Positions 16,245 to 25,517 of a stretch of DNA of 56,279 nucleotides are shown here, piece after piece. This stretch comes from Gemmatimonadota bacterium. GTDB taxonomy: Bacteria > Gemmatimonadota > Gemmatimonadetes > Gemmatimonadales > GWC2-71-9. The notes beneath the pieces were generated by a model, which had not been told where the DNA came from, searched no databases, and saw only the letters and a list, made by a program, of their open reading frames with translations. Position 1 is the stretch's first letter. Each line of letters opens with the position of its first letter. The position numbers were made by a program, and so were the translations under genes. The stretch lies in contig JAHECN010000003.1 of the NCBI GenBank assembly GCA_024641735.1, positions 1-56,279 of the forward strand, written 5' to 3'.

Positions 16245-17544
16245 GCACATGACCTGCGCCGCGATTGCGGCGCTTTTGTTGACGACCCAAGCCGCCGCGC
16301 AGGCGCCGGCTTCCATTACGCTGAACGATGCACTGCGCCTGACCGAGGAGGTCACCCCATCGGTGGTGTCTTCGCGTGGCTCCATGCGGAGCGCTGAGCT
16401 GGCCGTGCGGCAGGCCAAGTGGGCGTTCCTGCCCCAGATCACGGCGCGGCCCCAGGCCAACTTGCAGATGAACTCGGGCCAATCACGGGTGAACCCGATC
16501 ACGGGTGCCGTGGAGAGTGGCAACACGACCAACCCGAGTTATGGCATGAACGTCGGCGTGACACTGCCGATCTTCGACGGCTTCTCGCGCAATCATTCGC
16601 TCAAGGCAGCGCGGGCGCAGGAAAATGCGGCGGACGCGAACTACACATCGAGCCGTTTCGCTGCGGCGCTCTCGGTGACGAACGCGTTCTTCGACGCGCT
16701 CGCCAACCGGGAGCTGTTGCAGGTCAGCGAAGCGGCGGGGCTGCGCGCCGAGGAGCAATTGAAGGTCGCGACCGCGCGCCTTCGCTCCGGGGCTGGGCAG
16801 CGCACCGATTCCTTGACGGCATTGGTTACCCTGGGACAGGCGCGGCAGAACCGGCTCCAGGCGCTGGCCAACTTGGCCAATGCCGAGGCAACGCTCGGCC
16901 GGTTGGTCGGATTCGAGCAGCGCGTTGCTGCCACCGCGGACTCGGCGTTTTATCAGACCCCGCCCGCCCTCGACACGACAGCGCTGCGGAGCGAGGCGTT
17001 CGCCATGGCACCGGCGATTCGGAGTGCTGAGGCCAATCTGGTTGCGGCGAAGGCGCGGCTGAGTCAGCAACGGTCGGCCTACTATCCGAGTGTCGACCTC
17101 TCTGCGTCGTCCAATTGGAACGCCAGCAAGACCAACGACTACACGCTCGAAGGGCGTCGGCAGTTGCTGATCGGGTTGAGCATCACGCCCTGGACCAATT
17201 ACCAGCGCGAGACGCAGGTGGAGAATCAGTCGATCGCGGTCGACAACAGTGAAGCCTCGCTCGCCGATCAACGACGTCAGCTCAGCGCCCAGCTGACGCA
17301 GTCCTTCGCCGCGCTCGCCAATGCAAGCGAAGCCATCGAACTCGCCAAGTCGTCGGTGCAGGCGAGCCAGGAAAACGTTCGGGTCGCCGATCAGCGGTAC
17401 AAGCTGGGCGTCATGACGATCGTGGAACTGATGCAGATCCAGGAGCAATTGACGCAGGCCGAGGTGAACGAGATTCAGGCCCGCTTCACCTATCTCCGAG
17501 CGAAAGCATCGCTCGAGGCACTCGTTGGCCGGAGGCTACCGTAA
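16231..17544 (+). CDS. TolC-family outer-membrane efflux protein
   Basis: A 437-aa TolC-type channel. After a signal peptide (…[13 protein letters not shown]) it shows two repeats of long coiled-coil helices, with [10 protein letters not shown] at the start and the matching [20 protein letters not shown] in the second half. GTG 16231 was chosen because a strong GGAGGAGGGGG site precedes it. It overlaps the Spy-like gene by 14 bases. It forms the outer-membrane exit duct for the MacAB-type pump encoded just downstream. Confidence 0.93.
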   Translation: MVRAKHMTCAAIAALLLTTQAAAQAPASITLNDALRLTEEVTPSVVSSRGSMRSAELAVRQAKWAFLPQITARPQANLQMNSGQSRVNPITGAVESGNTTNPSYGMNVGVTLPIFDGFSRNHSLKAARAQENAADANYTSSRFAAALSVTNAFFDALANRELLQVSEAAGLRAEEQLKVATARLRSGAGQRTDSLTALVTLGQARQNRLQALANLANAEATLGRLVGFEQRVAATADSAFYQTPPALDTTALRSEAFAMAPAIRSAEANLVAAKARLSQQRSAYYPSVDLSASSNWNASKTNDYTLEGRRQLLIGLSITPWTNYQRETQVENQSIAVDNSEASLADQRRQLSAQLTQSFAALANASEAIELAKSSVQASQENVRVADQRYKLGVMTIVELMQIQEQLTQAEVNEIQARFTYLRAKASLEALVGRRLP

Positions 17545-18302
17545 TGGGCAAGGATATCCGCGACACCGGCGAACGGATGGCCATGCTGCCAGCTGACGTG
17601 CCGCGCGACGCCATCATCGTCACGCGCAATCTGAAGCGCGAATACACGATGGGTTCGGAGGTTGTGCACGCGCTGCAGGGCGTCGACCTCACGATCCGGA
17701 AGAATGAGTTCGTTGCCATCATGGGCCCTTCGGGCTCTGGCAAGTCGACGCTGATGAACATGATCGGCTGCCTCGACTCGCCCTCCGATGGTGAATACTG
17801 GCTGAATGGCTATCGCGTCAGCGAACTCAACGACGACGAACTGGCACGGATCCGGAACAAGGAAATCGGCTTCGTCTTCCAGACGTTCAACCTGCTGGCG
17901 CGCGCCTCCGCGCTCGCCAACGTGGAACTGCCGATGGTCTATGCCGGCGTCTCCACGAAAGAGCGGCGCGAGCGGGCCAGGCAGGCGCTCGATCAGGTCG
18001 GGCTGGGCGACCGGATGGATCACCGCCCGAACGAATTGTCGGGTGGTCAGCGGCAGCGCGTGGCAGTTGCCCGTGCGCTGGTGAATCGGCCGTCCATCAT
18101 TCTTGCCGACGAACCGACCGGCAACCTCGACTCGGCCACCTCGGTCGAAATCATGGCGCTTTTTGAGTCCCTGCATGCGCAGGGACAGACGATCATCATT
18201 GTCACCCACGAACCCGATATCGCAGCACACACCAAGCGTCAGATCATCCTGCGGGATGGTTTGATTGCGAGCGACGTGAGCAGCATGGAGAACCGCACGT
18301 GA
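17544..18302 (+). CDS. ABC transporter ATP-binding protein (MacB/LolD type)
   Basis: A 252-aa ATPase with intact Walker A (GPSGSGKST), Q-loop (VFQTFNLL), signature (LSGGQRQR), Walker B (IILADEP) and switch His (VTHE). It has the [16 protein letters not shown] stretch typical of MacB/LolD ATPases. The start ATG shares a base with the tolC stop. It powers the separate permease at 19758; in E. coli MacB the two are fused. About 25 extra residues precede the domain. Confidence 0.95.
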   Translation: MGKDIRDTGERMAMLPADVPRDAIIVTRNLKREYTMGSEVVHALQGVDLTIRKNEFVAIMGPSGSGKSTLMNMIGCLDSPSDGEYWLNGYRVSELNDDELARIRNKEIGFVFQTFNLLARASALANVELPMVYAGVSTKERRERARQALDQVGLGDRMDHRPNELSGGQRQRVAVARALVNRPSIILADEPTGNLDSATSVEIMALFESLHAQGQTIIIVTHEPDIAAHTKRQIILRDGLIASDVSSMENRT

Positions 18303-19756
18303 AGTCCTACATCCGAGTCTTGTCCCTTGTCGCCCTCGTTGCTGCCTGCAGCAAGCCTGAGCCGTTGCCGGTATATGAGGCTGTCACGATCGGGAAGCGT
18401 GACATCGTGGTCACCGCCGAGGCGGTTGGCGCGATCAACCCCGACACCATCGTCGAGGTGAAGTCGCGCGCGTCCGGCGAAATCATCGAGTTGGCGGTGG
18501 AAACCGGACAGCTGGTGCGTCGCGGCGAACTGCTGGCCCGGGTGGACCGTCGCGTCCCGACCAACCGCGTGTCGCAGGCACAGGCTGCGGCCGATGTGGC
18601 CCAGGCGCGTCTCCGCAATGCCGAGGCGCAGTTGCGTCGGGCACAGGAACTCTTCGCGGCACGGGCGATCACCGAGCAGGAACTGGAGTCGTCCACCCTC
18701 GATGTGGCCAACTCCAAGGCGGCGGTGATCAGTTCGACGATCGATCTCGAGAACGCCAAGATCGCCCTCGATGACACGGAAGTGCGTGCTCCGATGAGTG
18801 GCGTCATCCTCGCGAAGAACATCTCGCGCGGTACAGTCATTTCTTCCCCGACGAGTGATGTTGGCGGCGGTACCGTCCTGCTCAAGATGGCAGACCTCAG
18901 CCTGGTCCAAGTGAAGACCTTCGTTGACGAGACGGACATCGGCAAGATCAGCGTGGGGCTCAAGACCGCCGTGACGATCGACGCGTTCCCGACGCGGTCG
19001 TTCCAAGGCTCCATTCTCAAGATCGAGCCGCAGGCCGACACCATCCAGAACGTCACCATGTTCCCAGTCCTGGTGCGGATCGACAACAAGGACGGGCTCC
19101 TCAAGCCAGGGATGAGCGCGAGCGTCAAGGTGAGTGTCAATCAGAGCCTGGACGTCGTGGCCGTGCCCAATTCGGCCCTGCGGACAGAGCGCGATGTGGC
19201 GAGTGCCGCGGGAGTCCTCGGGATCTCCGAAGCGGATCTGGCGCCGATGATGGAAGCGGCGAAGGCCGCCAACGCGCCGCCTGCGGGCACTCCGAGCCCG
19301 GACGGTGGTCAGGCGCTCGAAGGCAAGGCGCCTAGCGCCGCCGCACCAGCTGGCGGTGGAATGCCCCCGGCGAACGCGATGGCTGCTGGTGGCGCCGCAG
19401 GTGGCCGTGGCAATGGCGGTGGTGGTGGCGGTCGTGGCAATGGCGGCGGCGGGCGTGGTGGGTACTCACCCGGGGGACAGTATGTGGTCTTCGTCCTGCG
19501 TGACGGCAAGCCGACTCCCGTCTACGTCCGAACCGGCCTCACCGATCTCGATTTCACCGAGGTCAAGTCCGGACTCGTCGAAGGAGATCAGGTGCTGATG
19601 CTGCCGAGCGCGTCGCTCTTGCAGAGCCAGAAGGACTTGCAAGAGCGCATCAGCCAGCGGAGCAGCGGGCTGCCTGGACAGGGCAACGCGACGACGACGC
19701 AAACCAAGACCGCGGCGCCGGCTGGGGCCGGTGGTGCGCGTCCCGGAGGGAGGTAA
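18299..19756 (+). CDS. Periplasmic adaptor (MacA-like, RND/HlyD superfamily)
   Basis: A 485-aa membrane-fusion protein that bridges the inner-membrane pump and TolC. The N-terminus is lipoprotein-like (LVALVAACS). It is followed by a barrel-sandwich domain split by a helical hairpin (about 95-150) and the [17 protein letters not shown] lipoyl block. A Gly/Asn/Arg-rich low-complexity insert at about 360-390 (bases 19386-19466) separates the β-barrel from the membrane-proximal domain, which is unusual. A Gln/Thr/Ala-rich tail follows. GTG start overlaps the ATPase stop. Confidence 0.93.
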   Translation: MKSYIRVLSLVALVAACSKPEPLPVYEAVTIGKRDIVVTAEAVGAINPDTIVEVKSRASGEIIELAVETGQLVRRGELLARVDRRVPTNRVSQAQAAADVAQARLRNAEAQLRRAQELFAARAITEQELESSTLDVANSKAAVISSTIDLENAKIALDDTEVRAPMSGVILAKNISRGTVISSPTSDVGGGTVLLKMADLSLVQVKTFVDETDIGKISVGLKTAVTIDAFPTRSFQGSILKIEPQADTIQNVTMFPVLVRIDNKDGLLKPGMSASVKVSVNQSLDVVAVPNSALRTERDVASAAGVLGISEADLAPMMEAAKAANAPPAGTPSPDGGQALEGKAPSAAAPAGGGMPPANAMAAGGAAGGRGNGGGGGGRGNGGGGRGGYSPGGQYVVFVLRDGKPTPVYVRTGLTDLDFTEVKSGLVEGDQVLMLPSASLLQSQKDLQERISQRSSGLPGQGNATTTQTKTAAPAGAGGARPGGR

Positions 19757-19757
19757 G

Positions 19758-20969
19758 ATGCTCATCGGTGAGACGATCCGAGTCGCCTTGGCATCGATTC
19801 GCGCCAACAAGTTGCGCGCCCTCCTCACCATGCTCGGTGTGATCATCGGCGTCGCGGCCGTGATCACGGTCGTCGCGATGGGAACGGGCGCCCAGAAGGC
19901 CGTGGAAGATCGCATCAACTCCCTCGGCGCCAACCTGGTGCTGGTCACGGGTGGACAGTCGATGAGTCGTGGCGTGGCCGGCCAAAACCGCTCCGCACTC
20001 TACGTGTCGGACTACGAGGCCGTGCGTCGCGAAGTCGCGTCCGTGTCCGAAGTTGTTCCTGAGCTGGAGAGTGGCCAACAGGTTCAACTCGGCAACACCA
20101 ACATCCGCTCCAGCATTGTTGGGACCACGGCGAACTATATCGTGGCACGGAATTACACGCTCACCCACGGACGGATGTTCACCGATGGCGAGGATGCCGC
20201 TCGGAAGCTCTATGCCGTGGTTGGAGCGGACGTCCCGAAGATGTTGGGGGTCAACGACGCCGCCTTGGTCGGACAGGAGATTCTGATCCGCAAACTGCGC
20301 TTCGAGGTCATCGGGGTGCTCAGCCCCAAAGGCGCACAGGGATGGCAGAACCCTGATGAACAGATCCTGATTCCGCTCGCGTCGGCACGCTACCGTGTCT
20401 TTGGGACCGACCGCCTCCGCACCATCGCCTTGGTGGTCCGCGATGGCGTCCCGATGGAACGTGGCATTGTCGAGATTGAGCGGGTGATGCGACGGGAGCA
20501 CAAGATGCGTGTCGGCGCCAGTAATGACTTCTCGATCGTCACACCGAAGGAGTTTCTGGCCACGCAGCAGCAGACGTCCGAGACATTCTCCCTGCTCCTG
20601 CTCTCGATCGCTGGTGTTTCCCTGCTCGTCGGCGGCATCGGCATCATGAATATCATGCTGGTCTCGGTGACAGAGCGAACCAAGGAAATCGGTATCCGGA
20701 AGTCGCTCGGCGCGACCAAGGCGACCATCATGGGCCAGTTCCTGATCGAGGCGCTGGTGCTCTGCCTTGCGGGTGGCCTGATCGGCATCGTGCTCGGCTG
20801 GGGCGCCTCGTCCCTCGTGGCACAGAAGCTCGGCTGGAACACGGTGATTTCGCCAGTTGCCGTCGGCGTGGCATTCGCCTTCTCGGCGCTGGTGGGGCTC
20901 TTCTTCGGTCTCTGGCCGGCCCGGCGGGCTGCGCGGTTGGATCCGATTCAGGCGCTGCGCTACGAGTGA
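19758..20969 (+). CDS. MacB-type ABC transporter permease
   Basis: A 403-aa permease with one N-terminal membrane helix (LRALLTMLGVIIGVAAVITVVA), a large periplasmic MacB_PCD domain and three C-terminal FtsX helices. It includes the family block VTERTKEIGIRKSLGATK. ATG 19758 follows a strong GGAGGGAGG site. With the ATPase, adaptor and TolC genes it completes a tripartite exporter. MacB relatives expel macrolides, lipopeptides or enterotoxins; the substrate here is unknown. Confidence 0.95.
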   Translation: MLIGETIRVALASIRANKLRALLTMLGVIIGVAAVITVVAMGTGAQKAVEDRINSLGANLVLVTGGQSMSRGVAGQNRSALYVSDYEAVRREVASVSEVVPELESGQQVQLGNTNIRSSIVGTTANYIVARNYTLTHGRMFTDGEDAARKLYAVVGADVPKMLGVNDAALVGQEILIRKLRFEVIGVLSPKGAQGWQNPDEQILIPLASARYRVFGTDRLRTIALVVRDGVPMERGIVEIERVMRREHKMRVGASNDFSIVTPKEFLATQQQTSETFSLLLLSIAGVSLLVGGIGIMNIMLVSVTERTKEIGIRKSLGATKATIMGQFLIEALVLCLAGGLIGIVLGWGASSLVAQKLGWNTVISPVAVGVAFAFSALVGLFFGLWPARRAARLDPIQALRYE

Positions 20970-20972
20970 AGA

Positions 20973-21061
20973 GAAAGGAGAAAGGAGAAAGGAGAAAGGA
21001 GAGAAGAGGGCCCGCAGTGTGGCTTCCTCCTCTCTCCTTCCTCTTTTCTCCTCTCTCCTTC
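20973..21061. repeat. GAAAGGA heptanucleotide repeat with pyrimidine counter-arm
   Basis: Four exact GAAAGGA units lie at 20973-21000, directly after the permease stop. A TC-rich stretch at about 21023-21061 is an imperfect reverse complement, so RNA could fold into a long A/G:C/U stem. This may mark the end of the sigma/MacB operon. The same 7-base period appears at four other sites. Confidence 0.8.
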
Positions 21062-21076
21062 TACTATCTTCTCCGG

Positions 21077-23368
21077 ATGACGAAACCCCTCTTCGCCCTG
21101 CTGCTCGCCCCCGTCCTCCTCGCCGCCCAGACCCCACAGTCCGTCGTCCCTCCCCGGGTCGAGGCGACGGTCGTGATCGATGGCCGGTTGGATGAGGCCG
21201 TCTGGCGCCAGGCCGCGCGGCTGGATGGGTTCCGGCAGTATCAACCGGTCGACAGCCGGCCCGCCGAGGATTCGACGGTGGTGTTGGTCTGGTATTCCCC
21301 CAACGCGATCCACTTTGGAATCACGGCGTATGACCGGGTGCCGGAGGCGGTGCGCGCGACAGTGTCGGACCGTGACAATGTCAGCAATGACGACCTCGTC
21401 ACCATTTTTCTCGACACCTTCAATGACCGGCGACGGGCGTACTTCTTCGGGGTGAATCCCTATGGGGTTCAGGACGACGGGGTCCGCAGCGAGGGTGGCT
21501 TCTCAGTCGGCAGCGGCATGTCGGGAAGCATCGACCGGAGCCCCGACTTCCTCTGGGAGAGCAAGGGGATGAAGACGAGCTTCGGATGGGTGGCAGAAAT
21601 CCGGATTCCCTTCAAATCGCTCCGCTGGGGCGGGGGCAACGACCTGACGTGGGGGATGAACGTCTCCCGGACGACACGGCGGACCGGATACGAGGACACC
21701 TGGACCGATGTGCGCCGGGCGAATGCGTCCTTTCTGGGACAGGCCGGGACGATCACCGGCATTCATGACATTCATCGCGGCGTGGTCACCGAGCTGCAGC
21801 CCACGCTGACCGCCGCGTTGCCAGGCACCCGTCTCCCGGACGGCTCCTTCGATCGCGGGGACCCGAAGTTTGAAGTGGGTGGCAATGTCCGGCTGGGGTT
21901 CACGCAGCTCACCCTGGACGGCACGATCAATCCGGACTTCTCACAGGTGGAGTCGGACGCCGGGCTGGTCACCATCAACGAACGCTTTGCGCTGCAGTTT
22001 CCAGAACGGCGCCCCTTCTTTCTGGAAGGGATTGACCTCTTCGCGTCACCGAACAATCTGGTGTACACACGCTCCATCGCGAACCCGCTTGCCGGCGCCA
22101 AGGTGACAGGCAAGTTCGGCTCGTGGAGTGTGGCCCATCTCACGGCGCTTGACGAATTCGGTCAGGCACGCGATGGCGGCGTGACCAGCGACACGCGAGG
22201 CATCGCCAACATGACCCGGGTCCGGCGTGACATCGGGAGCAATTCCGTGGCCGGATTGACGTTCACGAACCGTGATGAAGACGGGGACTTCAACCGTGTC
22301 CTGTCAGCGGACACGCGCGTGGTTTTCTCCAAGCTCTACTACTTCCAGGCGCAAGTTGGGGCGTCGATCACGCGCGATGGACGGGATGACGACTGGCGGA
22401 CCGACCCCATTTGGGAAATGGAAGTGGATCGCACCGGCCGTGCGCTCGGGTTCAACTACAAGCTGACCGGAATCGGCGACGATTTCGAAACGTGGAGCGG
22501 CTTCGTCAATCGGACCGGCATCGTGACGGCACGGGGATTCAACCGCTACCGCACCTATGGGAGCAGGGGCGCGTTGATCGAAGAGGCGACGATTTTTGGG
22601 GGCGGTTCACGGATCTACAAGTACGGCGAGGTCGGCGGACGGGCACTCGAGGGAACCAACGAGCTCAACCTCTCCACCAAGCTGCGCGGTGGATGGAGCG
22701 TCAGCGGGCAGCTCGGATTGGGGTTCGTACGATTCGATCCCGCGTTCTATGGCAACTACACCACGGGCAGCACGACCCAGCCCGCCCCCTTCGCGTTGGC
22801 GTCGGGAGTCTTCGATGCGACGTCGGGCAACGTGAGCGTGACGACGCCAACATGGAGACTCTGGCAGGGAACGTTCAAGGTGACCCGGGGGGCTGCGACG
22901 ATCTTCCCTGAGGCCGCTGAGGGTGTCTCGACGTCGGTCACCGGATCGGTGACGCTGCGACCGTCGCCTGCCGTGCGCGTCTTCGGGACCGTGGCCGTCC
23001 AGAAACTCGACCGCGCGCGCGATGGCAGCGAGTTCGGGAGAACGATGCTGCCGCGCCTGAAGGTGGAGTATCAGCCGAACCGCTCGCTCTTCTTCCGGTT
23101 GGTGAGCGAGTATCGGAGCGAACGTCGCTCCGCCCTGACGGATCCGACAAGTGGGCTGGCCATTCTGGTGAATGGCGCAGCCGTACCGGCGCGCCAGACG
23201 GACCAGCTCCGCGTCGACTGGCTCGCGTCCTATGAGCCGACGCCGGGCACGGTCGCCTTTCTGGGGTACGGTTCAACGTTGCGTGGGGAACGGCCATTGA
23301 CCTTCCGAGCCCTGGAGCGGACAACGGATGGCTTCTTCGTGAAGCTGGCCTACTTGTTCCGGAAGTAA
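21077..23368 (+). CDS. DUF5916 / CBM9-like domain outer-membrane protein
   Basis: A 763-aa exported protein. After the signal peptide (FALLLAPVLLAAQ) a CBM9-type β-sandwich covers about 20-210 (VIDGRLDEAVWRQA at its start and WVAEIRIPFKSLRW near its end). The rest, about 220-763, is the DUF5916 region: alternating strands with many aromatic residues, like an outer-membrane β-barrel. It ends …FFVKLAYLFRK, close to a barrel-end signature. The INERFALQFPERRPFFLEG block is a family hallmark. The role is unknown; such proteins are abundant beside exported peptidases in this type of organism. Confidence 0.88.
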   Translation: MTKPLFALLLAPVLLAAQTPQSVVPPRVEATVVIDGRLDEAVWRQAARLDGFRQYQPVDSRPAEDSTVVLVWYSPNAIHFGITAYDRVPEAVRATVSDRDNVSNDDLVTIFLDTFNDRRRAYFFGVNPYGVQDDGVRSEGGFSVGSGMSGSIDRSPDFLWESKGMKTSFGWVAEIRIPFKSLRWGGGNDLTWGMNVSRTTRRTGYEDTWTDVRRANASFLGQAGTITGIHDIHRGVVTELQPTLTAALPGTRLPDGSFDRGDPKFEVGGNVRLGFTQLTLDGTINPDFSQVESDAGLVTINERFALQFPERRPFFLEGIDLFASPNNLVYTRSIANPLAGAKVTGKFGSWSVAHLTALDEFGQARDGGVTSDTRGIANMTRVRRDIGSNSVAGLTFTNRDEDGDFNRVLSADTRVVFSKLYYFQAQVGASITRDGRDDDWRTDPIWEMEVDRTGRALGFNYKLTGIGDDFETWSGFVNRTGIVTARGFNRYRTYGSRGALIEEATIFGGGSRIYKYGEVGGRALEGTNELNLSTKLRGGWSVSGQLGLGFVRFDPAFYGNYTTGSTTQPAPFALASGVFDATSGNVSVTTPTWRLWQGTFKVTRGAATIFPEAAEGVSTSVTGSVTLRPSPAVRVFGTVAVQKLDRARDGSEFGRTMLPRLKVEYQPNRSLFFRLVSEYRSERRSALTDPTSGLAILVNGAAVPARQTDQLRVDWLASYEPTPGTVAFLGYGSTLRGERPLTFRALERTTDGFFVKLAYLFRK

Positions 23369-23402
23369 TCTGGTCTGACGTGGACGTTCGGACGTGACGC
23401 CG

Positions 23403-23807
23403 TCAGTTGGCCTGTGCGGCAAGCTGTGAGCCACGCAAGCGGACATCGATCCGGCAGATATGACTGACCAACCAATTGTCGATCGTGTTCACCAGTCGGC
23501 GTGCCTGCGATTCGTGGTAGCCATGCTCGGCAAAATGTTCCCGAAAGGTCGCCAGGAGTGACATGAAGCCGACGTGGGCTTCCTTGTTCTCGGTCGCCAC
23601 GGGACAGTTTGCACGGTGCATGCACCCCTCCTCGACGGAGAAGTGCATCCGGACGTAAAGGTCCAGCGAGTCGAGCAGCGAGCCGAACACCGCCACGCCA
23701 CGCCCCTCATCGAGCGCCGACCGGAAATCGTCCGCCAACTGAAAGATCAGTTTGTGCTGGGTGTCGATTTGCTCATTGCCAGTGCTGAAACGGTCGGACC
23801 ATTCCAT
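23403..23807 (-). CDS. Bacteriohemerythrin
   Basis: A 134-aa single-domain hemerythrin, a four-helix protein that binds O2 at a di-iron centre. Iron ligands are visible in IDTQHKLIF, MHFSVEEGCM (HxxxE) and HVGFM. The final ligand region is less typical: DNWLVSHICRIDVRLRG has H and D near the end. ATG 23807 begins the conserved MEWSDRFSTGN N-terminus; the in-frame extension upstream looks like junk. It could store or sense oxygen, which fits an organism that also uses oxygen-sensitive ferredoxin enzymes. Confidence 0.9.
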   Translation of the reverse strand: MEWSDRFSTGNEQIDTQHKLIFQLADDFRSALDEGRGVAVFGSLLDSLDLYVRMHFSVEEGCMHRANCPVATENKEAHVGFMSLLATFREHFAEHGYHESQARRLVNTIDNWLVSHICRIDVRLRGSQLAAQAN

Positions 23808-23959
23808 TGGGGCGCTCGTGCGGTGAGGGTCAGGAATAATACCCTGAAGGGGTGACTTCGCGGTCCCCCCTCCTTCCGCTTTCCCTCGCCTCCGCACACC
23901 TTCGATGGAGCCATTGGCTCCTGCCATCCTTCGCCCCGCCATTCCTCAGGACCATCTGC

Positions 23960-25504
23960 ATGAGAAATCCAATCCGCCGTGCCCTGCTCGCCATGACCCT
24001 CCTCGGCACGATGGCGATGTCTGGACTTCCCGACCCGGTCGATTGGGTCATGGTCGCCAAGATCCGCGAGGAAGGATTGCAGCGCTCCCAGGTCATGGAG
24101 TTCGAGAGTCACATGGCCGACGTCCTCGGTGCCCGGTTGACGCTCTCCCAAGACATGAAGCGGGCACAGGGCTGGGCCACGGCCGTGATGGCGAAGATCG
24201 GCCTGGTGAATGTGGTGTCCGAGCCCTTCATGGAGTACGGGACCACCTGGGACAACGAGTATGTCTCCGTCCACCTGCTCGAACCCGACTACACCCCGAT
24301 GGTTGGCTACCCGCTGAGTCACACGCCGGGGAGTGCGGGGAAGCAGGTCGCCGAGGCGGTGATCGTCGACCTTCAGGTGAAGGGAGATCTGGATCGCTTC
24401 CGCGGCAAGTTGGCCGGGAAGGCGATCCTGAGCACGCCGCCAGCCGTGATTGACATGACGCCGTTGGTCAACGGATCGCAGCGTCGCACCGACGCGGAGC
24501 TGGAAGCGTTGGAGCGCATCGTGATTGTGCCGACGCGGCCCGCGGCGCCACGGACGCCGCGCAACCCCGAGGTGCTCTCTGCCGTCGAGAAGATGAACTT
24601 CTTCAAGGCCGAGGGCGTGGCGGCGGTGCTGCAATCGGAGAGCGGCTGGCTCGGCGCGGTACGCGGCTTCGCGCGGCCCGGTGCCACGGCCGATCGGTGG
24701 TCGCGCGCGGGAACCCTCGCGGCGCCAGTGATGATCGCGATCACCCCAGAGCACTACAATCGGATGTACCGCATCGCATCGCACGGGATTCCCGTGAAGG
24801 TGGAGTTTGAAGTGCGCAACCGAATCGGCGAGCAGGTCGAACAGGCCGTCAACATTCTTGGTGAAATTCCGGGGAGCGATCTCAAGGGCGAGGTCGTGAT
24901 GATCGGCGCCCATTTCGACAGCTGGCACGCTTCACCGAATGCGACGGACAACGCTTCGGGCGTCGCGGTAATGCTCGAGGCGATGCGGATCCTGAAGGCG
25001 GTGGATGCCAAGCCGCGCCGGACCATTCGGATTGCCCTCTGGAGCGGCGAGGAACAGGGCCTCTGGGGCTCCCGCAGCTATGTCCGGAAGCACTTCGGTG
25101 ACCCGCGGGATCCGAAGGTCGGCGTGACGAAGGACTACGAGAAACTCTCCGCCTATTTCAACCAGGACTATGGCCCCGGTCAATATCGCGGCATCTACTT
25201 GCAGGGGAACGAGTTCGCGCGGGCGAGGCTGACGTCCTGGATGGCACCATTCAAGGACTTCGGCATGACGATGGTCTCCAACCAGAGCCTCGGCAGTACC
25301 GATCACGTGGCCTTCGATGAAGTCGGGCTACCCGGCTTTCAATTCCTGCAGGACCGGATTCCCGGGGGCGGCGGGCACACCAATCTCGACTTCCTCGACA
25401 CGGTCGTGCCGGAAGATCTGATGAAGAACGCCGTCGTGGTGGCCTCCTATGCCTGGCACGCGGCCATGAGCGACGAACGGATTCCCCGGAAAACTCTCAA
25501 GTAA
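23960..25504 (+). CDS. M28-family zinc peptidase, exported
   Basis: A 514-aa aminopeptidase-like protein. It has a signal sequence, an inserted PA-like domain in the middle (about 110-290) and a C-terminal M28 catalytic domain. Di-zinc ligands and catalytic residues are seen in IGAHFDSWHASPNATDNASG, LWSGEEQGLWGS and GSTDHVAFDE. It probably releases amino acids from peptides in the periplasm. The Tat-exported PLP enzyme starts 13 bases downstream, likely in one operon. Confidence 0.93.
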   Translation: MRNPIRRALLAMTLLGTMAMSGLPDPVDWVMVAKIREEGLQRSQVMEFESHMADVLGARLTLSQDMKRAQGWATAVMAKIGLVNVVSEPFMEYGTTWDNEYVSVHLLEPDYTPMVGYPLSHTPGSAGKQVAEAVIVDLQVKGDLDRFRGKLAGKAILSTPPAVIDMTPLVNGSQRRTDAELEALERIVIVPTRPAAPRTPRNPEVLSAVEKMNFFKAEGVAAVLQSESGWLGAVRGFARPGATADRWSRAGTLAAPVMIAITPEHYNRMYRIASHGIPVKVEFEVRNRIGEQVEQAVNILGEIPGSDLKGEVVMIGAHFDSWHASPNATDNASGVAVMLEAMRILKAVDAKPRRTIRIALWSGEEQGLWGSRSYVRKHFGDPRDPKVGVTKDYEKLSAYFNQDYGPGQYRGIYLQGNEFARARLTSWMAPFKDFGMTMVSNQSLGSTDHVAFDEVGLPGFQFLQDRIPGGGGHTNLDFLDTVVPEDLMKNAVVVASYAWHAAMSDERIPRKTLK

Positions 25505-25517
25505 CCTGGAGCTGACC

